Translations under genes and position numbers: made by a program
NCBI GenBank assembly: GCA_022414725.1
Contig: CM039464.1
Span: forward strand, 55,921,038-55,985,037
Reading direction: 5' to 3'
Length of the DNA: 64,000 nt
DNA from: Microglena sp. YARC
Taxonomy: Eukaryota > Chlorophyta > Chlorophyceae > Chlamydomonadales > Chlamydomonadaceae
The notes under the pieces: generated by a model
What the model was told of the DNA's origin: nothing
What the model saw: the letters and a program-made list of their open reading frames with translations, nothing else
The model's database searches: none
Part shown: in pieces, positions 20,597 to 30,700 of the stretch
Layout: every line of letters begins with the position of its first letter
Position numbering within the stretch: the first letter of the stretch is position 1

Positions 20597-23113
20597 GAGT
20601 TGTTCTTTGGGGTTCTACCTGATTTATCGTTGTTGCGTGTGTTTGGTTGCCCTTGCTATGTTACCTTAGTCAATGGGAAGAGACGCAACAAGCTAGACGA
20701 AAGGGCGTTGTCTGGTAGACTGGTTGGGTATTCCCTGGTGAGTAAGGATTATTTTGTTTGGGTTCCTAAGTTGCGCCAGGTGGTAGAGAGTCGTGATGTA
20801 CTCTTTTATGAACAGTTTAGCTATAACTGTATCCCTGGGCTATCTCCCTATGATGGATCCCGGTATTTTTCTCGCACCCCTGCCGCTATCAACGGACAAG
20901 TGCTTGATACTACTGACAACGTCCTAGACCCTTTACCAACCCCAATTGTTGACCGCTGTACTGGTCATGGGATGAACTTGCGTCCCAGGTCGGGGACTGA
21001 TGGTGCTGTATTGCGTGTGAAGGTGCTGGGCGGGGTAGGTTCTGATGTTCCTTCAAGCTCTAATTTATCCGAATCTCAGAGGGTCGCCAGGCCCTCCTCT
21101 GCGCCACGTTTCGTCGGTGAAGCTCTAGGATTAGGACAGCCTCAGGTCATAGTGGAGCCTAATATAGGTCCGCTGCCCACTAGTTGCCACCCCCCGTCCA
21201 CCTGTTCGGATGGCTCGCGGGCGTTGTTGATCCCTTCGCCTCCTGCTGTCCCTGGTGGTTTAAACCGGACAAGGCATTGCGACGATGTGGCCGTCACCGG
21301 AAGTGTGAGTGATGACCTTGAACACTGGTCCGGGTCTGATACTGCGTATGGCTGGGGTGTTCCGGTCGACCCAGGCTTCGACGACTTAAAGGCAAAGAAT
21401 GCCGGCCCTGTTCAACCAAGCATTAGTGCTGCGCTGGGGGCTTTACTACCGGTTACTGCTGATACTGCTGATATCCCCGCTGCTCATGTACAAGTACACT
21501 GCTTGTACGTGGGAGCTTATATTTCTACCTCAACTGAACTAACCTATAAAGCTGCTATGCTTCCATCCAACCCTGACAGAGATCAGGGGCTGCTTGCTAT
21601 GAAGGATGAGATGGCGTCCCTCCATGCACATGGTACTTGGGCACTCACTCCACAGCCTCCTAAGCAGAGGGTCCTGTCTGGCAGGTGGTTATTTGTGAAG
21701 AAGATTGGGGTTAATGGTTCTGTGCGCTTTAAGGCACGTTTTGTGGTCCGAGGTTTTCTGCAGCGTCCTGGGTTGGACTTTCATGATGTATATGCCCCCG
21801 TTTCTTCTAAAGCAGGTCTGAGGGTACTTCTTGCTGCCATCACTCATAGGAAGATGTTTGTTCGGCAACTGGATATCAAGACTGCATTCCTGAATGCCAA
21901 GCTGGAACCTGGTCTGGACCTGTACTGCCACCAGCCTGAGGGCTTTAAGGTGCTTGGTCCTAACGGTGTTCCCCTTGTGTGCAAACTGATCAAGTCCCTT
22001 TATGGTCTGAAGCAGGCGCCCAGGGTTTGGAGTAGGGATGTCAAGCGGGTTCTGGTTGCACATGGGTTTACTATGTGCAAGGCTGAACCTGCTCTGTATT
22101 TTAGGAGGGATTCTATTGGTGGGTGGAGCTATGTCCTGACCTATGTTGATGATTTTATCTGTGCTTTCAGTGAACTGGATAGGTATGCTTTGCTGATCTT
22201 GGCTATGGAAAAAGCCGGCTGGGAGGTCAAGGAAATGGGTGTACCGGTTCAGTTCCTCTCGTTGGACATGGATTTTACCCTTGACTCTGATGGCAGGTGT
22301 GTTAAAGTCAACCTCTCCCAGCATTCCTACATTGTTGAGCTGGTGGAGCAATTTGGTCTCACTGCTGCCACCAAGCCCAAGTTTTCAATTCCCATGGCCA
22401 AGTGCACTGTCACTGACCCTCCTGTAGATCCTCTGGCCTCTAATAGCCAGTACCTCTCCCTTGTGGGGGCTTTGCTATACCTGGCTACCTGCACCAGGCC
22501 TGATATTTCTTATGCTGTCAGCTACCTGTCCAGGTTTTCTGCTCAACCCACTGCTCCCCTGTGGGGGGCAGCCAAGCGCTTGCTTTTGTATTTGAGAGAA
22601 CATTCCCACCTGGGACTCACTTACACTCACAGCCCTGAGTTCTCTTTCACTGTCTTTAGTGACTCATCCTTTGCTGATGATGGGTCTGACAGGAGATCTC
22701 AGACGGGCTATGCTGTGCTTGCTGGGGGCAGCCTTGTGAACTGGATGAGCAAGAGGCAGCCCACTGTTGCCATTAGCTCCAGTGAGGCAGAGTATCAGGC
22801 CCTGTCTCAGACTGCCAGAGAGGTGCAATGGTTGAAGAAATTGAGAGTTGATCTGGGCCTGCCTTGTGACCTGGTTACCATTCAGGGTGACAAATTGGGG
22901 TCCTTGAGCTGGGCCAATGACTGGCAGCTGCTCCCTCGCAACAAGCACATTGATGTCATCCATCACTATATCAAGGAGCTGGTGGAGGATGAACAGCTAG
23001 ATGTTGCCTATGTTAACACTAAGGACAACTGTGCTGACCCCTTCACCAAGCCCCTTGATCCTGCTGTGTTCTGGCGGTTCATCCGCATGTTCGGAATGAC
23101 CGCTGCTCCTTAG
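20597..23113 (+). pseudogene. copia-1 reverse transcriptase and RNase H (3' part of gag-pol)
   Basis: This is an open frame of about 838 codons resuming exactly where 17124 stopped, in a different frame because the insertion is not a multiple of three. It begins in the integrase C-terminal region (LLRVFGCPCYV). A long linker is followed by the RT domain with KARFVVRGFLQ, RQLDIKTAFLNA, LYGLKQAPR and the catalytic TYVDD (near 22139-22153). RNase H follows with FSDSSFADD, SSSEAEYQALS and NKHIDVIHHYIKE. The stop is at 23111-23113. The domain itself looks intact. Confidence 0.85.
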
Positions 23114-23426
23114 GGAATTTTGTTTTGGTTACATTTCTAGTTTTCTGGTTATCATTGCTTGGCATTAGGTTCCTATTCCCGGATCGGGTTTTCTATACCG
23201 TTGTTACCCAACTTTGATATTTAGTTTGTCCTCTTTTATCCCCTTGGCAAACTTTGGTTTTTTGCCTCGTTTCATTCCTTCCTTTCCCCCTTTGGGTTTC
23301 ATTTGAAGTTCTCTCGTTTTTTCGGAGTTCTTTGATTTTTTTTGAATCTTTGTTACATATAGTTCTATGTCCCCAGTGCCATAGGTGGAGTACTTCTCTT
23401 GTATGTCACCTGCGTCATAGGTGGAG

Positions 23427-23746
23427 TATCAGCATGAATAGCGGTGCTCTCACTTGTTTTATGTCTTGGTGACTCCTGGTGTACTCCCTTAGAACTATCG
23501 GTACTGACAGTACTGTGACAGCTTCCCGTAGTGACAGCTTCCTGTGGACTGTGTCACCGGTTCTCCTGACACGGACTGTATAGCCTATACCCTTATCAGG
23601 GTACAGCCTGCCGCTCCTTCCTCCACTGGTGCCCCTTGATGGGTCTCCAGTACTTGTAACGTTATTCTCGTCTCCGTGTATAGATTGGTGCGTCTGTTCC
23701 GCTGCTTTAATCTCTGTCCACTCTACGGAGTGCTTACAAGCTGATA
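23427..23746 (+). repeat. 3' LTR of copia-1
   Basis: 320 bp from TATCAGCATG to AAGCTGATA, preceded by a short purine stretch 'ataggtggag' that may serve as polypurine tract. The gap 23114-23426 is T-rich and non-coding. Confidence 0.8.
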
Positions 23747-23829
23747 GGCGGCAGGCAACCCGGGTCCTGGAGCACCAGGACCACGCGTGCACTATGCCAA
23801 CTCAGTGTCCGACGCAACGGACAATAACA
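23747..23829. repeat. TSD GGCGG and repeat X, right half
   Basis: GGCGG at 23747-23751 duplicates 13837-13841. The rest matches 11600-11677, including the second hairpin (ggtcctgg / ccaggacc). Confidence 0.8.
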
Positions 23830-25085
23830 AATTGGAGGGATTTTAATATTCAAGTGAACTTGCAAGTTCAAGGTGGCAAATTAAATGTGCGACAAATGGA
23901 TGACTGGGTTATATCTCACAAGGTCGGTTGAAGGTGGTTGAACACTTGAACATGCATGTGGGCTTGTCGACTGAGGAAAATAGTGTTAAATTACTCATGG
24001 GCCTGCACTGGACGATGCACTAGATGAAAACATGCTAATGGAGTTGGTAGTTTCACTAGTCCTAAACTGCCACGGTATACTACGAGTCTACTTGAACTCT
24101 AACTTGGTTACATAGCTTCAGCCAGCAATTTGGCTGATCGCCGTCTTGGCTTTAAAACAATTATTACCAGGAAAATGTCAACTCGAACAAATCACTTTTT
24201 CTTATATTCCTCTTCTTCTGAACGGAAAAAACAACGAAAACAACTACGAGACAAACAACGAAAAAAACTACGAGTCTGCAACACCATGTGATATGTGAAA
24301 CCGGTAGAGCAGGTGGTCGGGGCCCCTCATGGGGACTGTTACCCCCTTGTCCCCCTCTCCACCTCGTCTCTAACAAGGCAGTAAGTCTTGGGCTACAATA
24401 GTTAGGTTCTTAATTGAACAGTTTTCCCTTTCGAGATACCCCCTGTCCCGCTGTCCGCATACTTCAGTATTCGCCCGCCTAGCTGTCCTTATAGCGAGCC
24501 AGGTGCTCAACCCAATAAACGCGTACTCCCCACGGTCGAGTTCCATTAGTTACATCCGCCCTTGTCCAATGTCAGGTGACAGGTGCATGTGCGGCCGATG
24601 TCAGAAAGGGGCATATGCGGGTTCAGGGTCAAACAACAAAAACGACACTTTTTAACTAGGGTTGTTGGTATCAAGGCATTACACGATACTCGCCCAAGGG
24701 CCGGCCAACAACATATTTCAAGCTGCAACGGCACCACCAACCACCCACCCCTCACTTTTTGTCGGCATCTCGGAGTCTACCATGCGTGTTTGCGAGCAGG
24801 GAACCCTGCCGGCAGACTCGCCGAGGGCATAGTGTTCTCTGTTTACGAGTCGTACAATCTGACTATAACGCCTAGCGCCTACCGACCCACCCTGACCCAA
24901 CCCGGGACCCAACCCACCCCGGCAACCATGAACACGGGCACGGGGTACCGCTTAAAAATCACGTGCCAACCTACCGCCAGCGGCCCCGCCCCGCGTGAGC
25001 AAGTTGAGAATCTAGGCGCTGGCTGTGCTAGGCAGCGGAGTTCCAATGGCTCCGAACATAAACACTGCAGACCCACTGGCCTGCC
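23830..25085. other. No gene seen; upstream region of the 25444 gene
   Basis: Bases 23830-24540 are AT-richer and featureless. From 24541 the sequence is GC-rich. An open frame at 24583-25137 has no recognisable domain, and I treat it as chance. Confidence 0.45.
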
Positions 25086-25093
25086 TATAAAAA
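25086..25093 (+). promoter_or_regulatory. TATA-like box upstream of the 25444 gene
   Basis: TATAAAAA lies in a GC-rich context about 350 bp before the first ATG of the candidate gene. The intervening sequence is pyrimidine-rich and free of exons, as a leader would be. This is position and motif only. Confidence 0.3.
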
Positions 25094-25443
25094 CAAAGCA
25101 ACAGACTATCAACCCAGCAAGAGTCGTTTCACCGTAGATTCTTAACACACTCACTCGCCGGCTTCTAGCTGTTTCTCATGCCCCTCTCACCCGACCTTAT
25201 CAATCATTTGCCCTTGCCCTTCTAGTCTCTGTTTCAACTAACGAAGAATAAAAAACCGTTAGCATCCAGCTTTCTGCCCGGTGCCTTCCTGACTCCCTAA
25301 TCTTTTCTCGCTCTTTTCTCGCTCTTCCAACCAACTTTATAGCACTCCCAGATTGCCACCCCACCCCAGGACCGCAGCCTTCCCAAGTGCCCCCCGCTAC
25401 CCACGTTTCTGCTTACCCCCGCCTCCGAGCGTGAGCACGAGCC

Positions 25444-26383
25444 ATGCAGTGCTCTTTCCACGAGTCGATCGCTATGGCTAGCCGGGTTCCCAGCACCTCC
25501 ATGCTACCATCTCCTAGGCCTTCAAGGATCCATGGCCGTGCCCGTGGTACAATCACCCGCGTAACGCAGGAAATGTTCCTCGGGGCTCACCCTGATGCAA
25601 TCAGACGTAGGAGGGAGGCGGAGGAGAGGTGAGCGTAGTTGGGTTGGAGTGTGGGAGGGTGGGATATGTACGTATGGCACAGTCCAAGGGTAACCCATTA
25701 GGCCAAAGGGATTTAATAGCTCAACCGCGAATAATCAGATCCTTGGAAGTCCCTACGACTGCCTGCACCCTGTTCAGGTTGTTGTATAAGCAGGTGTTCA
25801 GGGTGTAAAACACCTGTTCAACAACTACCAATGATGTACACGAACAGGTGTTGAACACCTCGGACACCTGTTTAACAACCTGAACCGGATGCAGGCAGAA
25901 GTGGGGAGATGTAGGAGTCTATATCTGCTCTAGCGTTGTTGCTCCTGATCATGCCCCCAATAACTTGCATGACTGCTCTCGCACTGCTATTTCTCGCATG
26001 TTTGAGTTGTACAGCTCCGTGCTCGGTAACCCGACGCCCGAAGCTCACGCTTGCATACTTGCCGACAGGCTGTCCGGTGACAGTTGCGTATGAAGAGAAG
26101 CACGGCCTGTGCAACTTTCAGCGTTTAGCACCCTTGACAATGCTTGTCGGTGAGTGGGGGGTTTGCAGCCGGACGATCCATTGCGTTAGGGTTGTGGGTT
26201 GTTTGGTTGGTAGGGATTCGCGGATTGGGCAGATACACGTGGTATCCACCAACCGCAAGTTCCGACACGAGCGGTTAGGGCGCGGCTTGACTGCGTTGCT
26301 GTTGCTGCCGAAGCCCGTGAGTAGCCTTGATGGCTGGGGTGGCTATCAGCCTTTAGGCTGCTCATCGTCTGCAGGTGGAGTAA
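25444..26383 (+). CDS. Small five-exon candidate gene with a GNAT-like end
   Basis: Exons 25444-25628, 25934-26076, 26122-26149, 26214-26316 and 26375-26383 have GT-AG borders, matching phases and 468 coding bases in total (155 codons plus stop). The start chosen is ATG 25444; ATG 25474 is an alternative. The first ~35 residues are rich in Ser, Arg and Pro with few acids, as in a plastid transit peptide. The C-terminal exon encodes GQIHVVSTNRKF then RLGRGLTALLL. This resembles motif A of GNAT acetyltransferases, but the domain would be short and lacks a normal C-terminal half. Introns 2-4 are very short (45, 64 and 58 bp), unlike those of the surrounding large gene. It would be nested in the giant intron, or it marks the boundary between two genes. 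Confidence 0.4.
25757..25900. repeat. Inverted-repeat (foldback) element in an intron
   Basis: 'ctgcctgca..ctgttcaggttgtt' on the left is the inverse of 'aacaacctgaaccgg.tgcaggcag' on the right, and inner 'caggtgtt' and 'aacacctg' motifs also pair. No ORF is present. Confidence 0.6.
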
Positions 26384-27094
26384 ACATGGGTAGTATGAAC
26401 CACTCCTCCACCCGACACCCCCAGTCCCCACACCCGACTCCCCAATCTCCACTTCCCACAACCCCCACACACCACTCCCCACACCCTACACCCCACACCC
26501 CACACCCACAACCCACAGCTCCGGCAGCAAACATCTTTGCAACCTCCCATTTTCATATAGGGCTGGGATTGGATTGGATTCGATTATGGGCCCCTCACAA
26601 TACAGTGTTTTTATTTTCAGCTAAAAGCGGCAGCTTCTAGGTAGCTCCCCTGGCTGGCTATTCAGCCAGAGCTAACGCGACCTAGTGCACCTTAAAGATG
26701 ATATAATCAGCTGTCCAGAAGTGCTGACATATTTGGGTGTAGCACAGTGGCTGGCTGGGGAAGCTGCCTAGAAGATGCTGGAAAAGCTGGAGAGAAAAGA
26801 CCTGTGTGGGCCCCTCCACAATATCATCACAATATCATCACAATTGGCAGCTTGTTTTGTTTTGTTTCTATGAAAGGAATCTCACCCAGGAAGTGGTTCT
26901 CCGGACACAAACCAGCGGCACGGAGGATTCAGTTTGAATGGTGTTGCCACTCATACAAAAGAGTACGCACAATTGGCAGATTATATCTAGGAAGGGTGTA
27001 GGGGTGAGTTATTCAGGACCTGGGAAGGAGGTGGTGGTGGGGGTGCAGCACCATGGGATAAATCAACACTGACAATTGTTTGCCCTGTCTGCAG
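26384..27094. other. Intergenic/intronic TE pieces
   Basis: 26396-26520 is CCCCACAC-rich. 26610-26790 carries an 'agcttctaggtagctcc' / 'agctgcctagaagatgct' repeat that recurs near 30290, 31870-32010, 58705 and 59020. 26868-26960 matches the 3' part of SINE family B. No exon is seen. Confidence 0.5.
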
Positions 27095-27770
27095 ACATAG
27101 AGCGAGAGAGGAGGAAAGAAGACTGGAGAAGGAGCAGGAGGCTGCTGGAGTCTCTTGGTGAGTGTGATGGTAGTGAAGTGTAGTGTAGTGTGTGTAAGTA
27201 GGGTGGGGGGTGTAGGTCGGGTGATGGGATGAATAGATGGGGTGAGTGGGTGGGTAGGTGGAGTGGGTAGGTAGGGTGAGGGGGTAGGTAGGTGGGACGG
27301 GGGCTGGTTAGGTGGGGTGGGTGAGTGGGAGGTGTGGCATTTGTTGTGTGGGGGTGTGTGGGTGTGTGTGGTGGTGGGGGTGGTGGTGGTGGGGGGGGAT
27401 AGAGATTGGAGAAGGAGCAGGAGGCTGCTGGAGTCTTTTGTTTGGTGAGTGTGATGGGATGGGTAGGTGGGGTGTGTAGGTGGTGAGGTGACAGATTTAA
27501 GAAGGAGAAGGAGGCCGTTGGTGTCTCTTGGTGAGTGTGATGGTAGTGTAGTGTGGTTGGGTGCGTGGTGGTGGTGGTGGGAGGGGGGTGGGGGGGGGGG
27601 TCGATAGAGATTGGAGGAGGGGCTGGAGGCTGCTGGAGTCTCTTGGTCAGTCTGATGGTAGTGAAGTGAAGTGTAGTGTGGGTGGGTGGTGGTGGTGGTG
27701 ATTATGGGGGGGGGGTGATAGATATTGGAGAAGGGGAAGGAGGCTGCTAGTGTCTCTTGGTGAGTGTGAT
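27095..27770 (+). repeat. Donor array after the coiled-coil exon (5 copies)
   Basis: The exon end 'ggagaaggagcaggaggctg' plus 'gtctcttg' and a GTGAGTGTGATGG donor (27158) recurs with donors at about 27445, 27531, 27645 and 27757. One copy has GTCAGT. Spacers are 'gtgggtaggtgg'-type G/T repeats. Confidence 0.8.
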
Positions 27771-30700
27771 GGGGTGGGTAGGTAGGGTGGTGAGTGCGAT
27801 GGGGTGGGAAGGGGGGTGGGTGGGTGGGGTGGGGTGTGTGATGGGATGTGAAGGGGGGTGGGTAGATGGGGTGGTGATTGTGATGGGATTGGTATTTGGG
27901 GGGGGGGGTGTGATGGGGTGGAAAGGGGGTGTGGGTAGGTGGGGTGGTGAGTGTGATGGGGTGTGAACATGGGTGGGTAGGTGGGGTGGTGAGTGTGATG
28001 GGGTGGGAAGGGGGGTGGGTAGGTGGGTGGGTGAGTGTGATGAGGTGGGTAGGTGTGTGGGGGGGATGGATGTGATGGGGTGGGAAGGGGGGGTGGGTAG
28101 GTGGCATAGCCCATGTGTTTCCGTTCACTTGTGTTTGCCCTTATACACTTCTGGTTTCAGAGTGGGGACGTGCCAGAGAAAGTGTTGGTCATGGTGAGTG
28201 TAGGCCCTTGTTGGTCATAGTCCCTGTGTTTCTTATCACTTTATGTGCTTGCCCTTATGCGCTTAAGGTTTCAGAGTGACGACGTGCCAAAGAAAGTGTT
28301 GGGCATGTTGCGCATAGGCCCTTGTTGGTCATAGTCCATGTGTTTCTGGTCACGTGCGTTAGACCCACGCATACACTAAAGGTTTGAGAGCAATAACATG
28401 ACAGAGCTTGTTGGGCATGGTCCATGTGTTTCTTATCACCTTATGTGTTTGCCCTTATGCACTTAAAGTTCCTGAGTGACGGCGCACCAGGTAAATTGTT
28501 GGGCATGTTTGGGTATAGGACCTTGGTAGGCATAGTCCACGTGTTTCTTAACACTTTGTGTGTTTGCCCTTATACACTTCAGGTTTCAGAGCAACAATGC
28601 GCCAGAGAACTTGTTGGTCATGTTGGAATGTTGGGCATGGGCCCTTGTTAAGCACAGTCCATGTGTTTCTTATCACTTGATGTGTTTGCCCTTATACACT
28701 GCAGGTTTCAGAGTGACGACGCGCCAGAGAACATGAGGCTTGTCAACAGCCTTACCGTTATGGCCAAGTGGATGAAGCTAGCCGCTGACAGCAATAAGTT
28801 GCTGGTGGGTCTGGCATAAAGGCACCTTGGGATGCTCCTGTTGATACATTACAGAACGTAGATGTTATTGCCAAAGACAGCAAGCAGCCATAGCCTATAT
28901 ACTTGTGATGATTCGTTCTGTGTCTGCATAAAGGTAATGATAACGCCTGGTGGGGCGTGGTGTTAAGGGAGCCCGTCGTACGCGGGTGGGGAGCGGTCTC
29001 CTACCTCAACTGGACAAGCTACCATCGCGGTTGACAACGACCTGCAACGCTAAGAGCGACCGAAGAGGGAGTCGAACCCCCGACTCTTCATCCTCAAGCG
29101 ATCTGGTCTACCACTAGACCATTGTATATCACTGAAAGGGGCTCAATAGCCATAGCCTATGTACTTGCTGATTTGTTCTGTGTCTGCATAAATTTCACAA
29201 GCCCCTTTGACCATGTAAAGTTTCCAGCACACTTGGAATCCATTTGAGCACCTTAGCAGCCTTAACGATATGGCTGCTAAGGTTATAAACAACATAAAAC
29301 AACATCAAACAACGCTCCACCCTCCCTCATACACCAGGTTGCTGACTTCTTCACCACCACCACCACCATCATCCTCATCATCAAACAACATAAAAACAAT
29401 GCCTGCACCCTCCCTCATACACCAGGGTTGCTGACTTCTTCACACCAGACTGTTACTCATGCAAAAGCCTGTACCCCAAGTTGAAACAGATTGCAAAAGA
29501 GAACCCGGATGTCCTCTTTGCCAAGGTGAGGCTCAGGGCAATTTTTGGATGGGTGGGTGTGTGTGGGGTGGGGTAGGGTGGGGGGGTCAGGGCATGGTGA
29601 TGAGAATGGTGATGGTGGTGAGGGTGAGGATGGTGATGGTGATCTCCACTTTTACAAGGTGAGGCTCACTGTTTTGGGGAGGGTCAGAGCATGGTAATGT
29701 TGGTTTGTTGGTGGTGAGAACGAGGGAGTTGGTGGTGAGGGTGGTGATGGTGATGGTGATGTCCTCTTCGCCAAGGTGAGGCTCACTGTTTTGGGGAGGG
29801 TCAGGGCATGGTGATGTTGGTGTGTTGGTAGTGAAAATGAGGGAGTTTATGTTGGTGGTGAGGGTGGTGATGGTGATGGTGATGTCCTCTTTGCCAAGGT
29901 GAGGCTCACTGTTTTGGGGAGGGTCAGGGCATGGTGATGTTGGTGTGTTGGTAGTGAAAATGAGGGAGTTTATGTTGGTGGTCAGGGTGGTGATGGTGAT
30001 GGTGATGTCCTCTTCGCCAAGGTGAGGCTCACTGTTTTGGGGAGGGTCGGGGCATAGTGGTGTTGGTGTTTTGGTGTTGGTGGTGAGGGTGGTGATGGTG
30101 ATGGTGATGTCGTCTTTTCCAAAGTGAGGCTCACTGTTTTGGGGAGTATCAGGGCATGGTGATGTTGGTGTGTTGGTGGTTAGAATGAGGGTGTTGGTGG
30201 TGAGGGTGAGGGCGGTGATGGTGATAGTGATGGTGATGGTGATGGTGACTTTGCCAAGGTGAGGCTCGCTGTTTTTCTTTTTGGCCAAGACAGCAGCGTC
30301 TAGGCTTCCTGGCTGGCTAATCCGCCAACCCTAAAGTAACCTACTGTACCTTGAAACTGACATGATCAGCTTTCTAGACATGATCAGCTTTCTAGACATG
30401 ATCCGCCAACCCTAAAGTAACCTAGTTTACCTTGAAGCTGACATGATCAGCTTTCTAGAAATTCAAGAATTTATTCATAGTGACCACCATCCCCCGGCCA
30501 TCCCCCGCCATTAATAACCAATACTGATGATGGTGTGTGTTGTATTGCTGTGAGTGCCTACATGTGAACACTGTAGACAACATCCACCGACAATTAATAC
30601 CATGCCTGCATTTCCGTCACCATCCTTCGCTATTGATAAGCAGCATTGGAGTAGTACCATAAGGAGTACTGATGAGTAGGTAACGGCAATATGATATCAT

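Larger units (their letters stand above)
13842..23746 (+). mobile_element. Ty1/copia element 1 (disrupted)
   Basis: A plus-strand copia element (order protease, integrase, RT, RNase H) inserted in repeat X with a perfect 5-bp GGCGG target duplication. The empty site survives at 11595-11599. The ends are TATCAGC and GCTGATA rather than the usual TG..CA. Only 57 bp of the 5' LTR remain, so the rest of that LTR and the leader were lost. The gag-pol frame is broken by a 23-bp tandem duplication and by a 3.47-kb insertion (17125-20596). The element cannot be autonomous as it stands. Confidence 0.85.

Noticed and set aside
21689..22351. 220-codon minus-strand ORF in copia-1
   Set aside because: Shadow of the conserved plus-strand reverse transcriptase frame.
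24583..25137. 184-codon plus-strand ORF
   Set aside because: GC-rich region with no domain, no splice logic, and in the likely promoter of the next gene.
27013..28128. 371-codon minus-strand Pro/His/Thr ORF
   Set aside because: It is the antisense of G/T-rich minisatellite in an intron of the plus-strand gene.
29065..29125. Functional tRNA gene on the minus strand
   Set aside because: A and B boxes are present, but the acceptor and anticodon stems do not form properly and the sequence runs into a SINE body.
29587..30288. 233-codon minus-strand Thr/Ile ORF
   Set aside because: Antisense of the donor array with its 'ggtgatggtgatg' spacer; periodic and low complexity.
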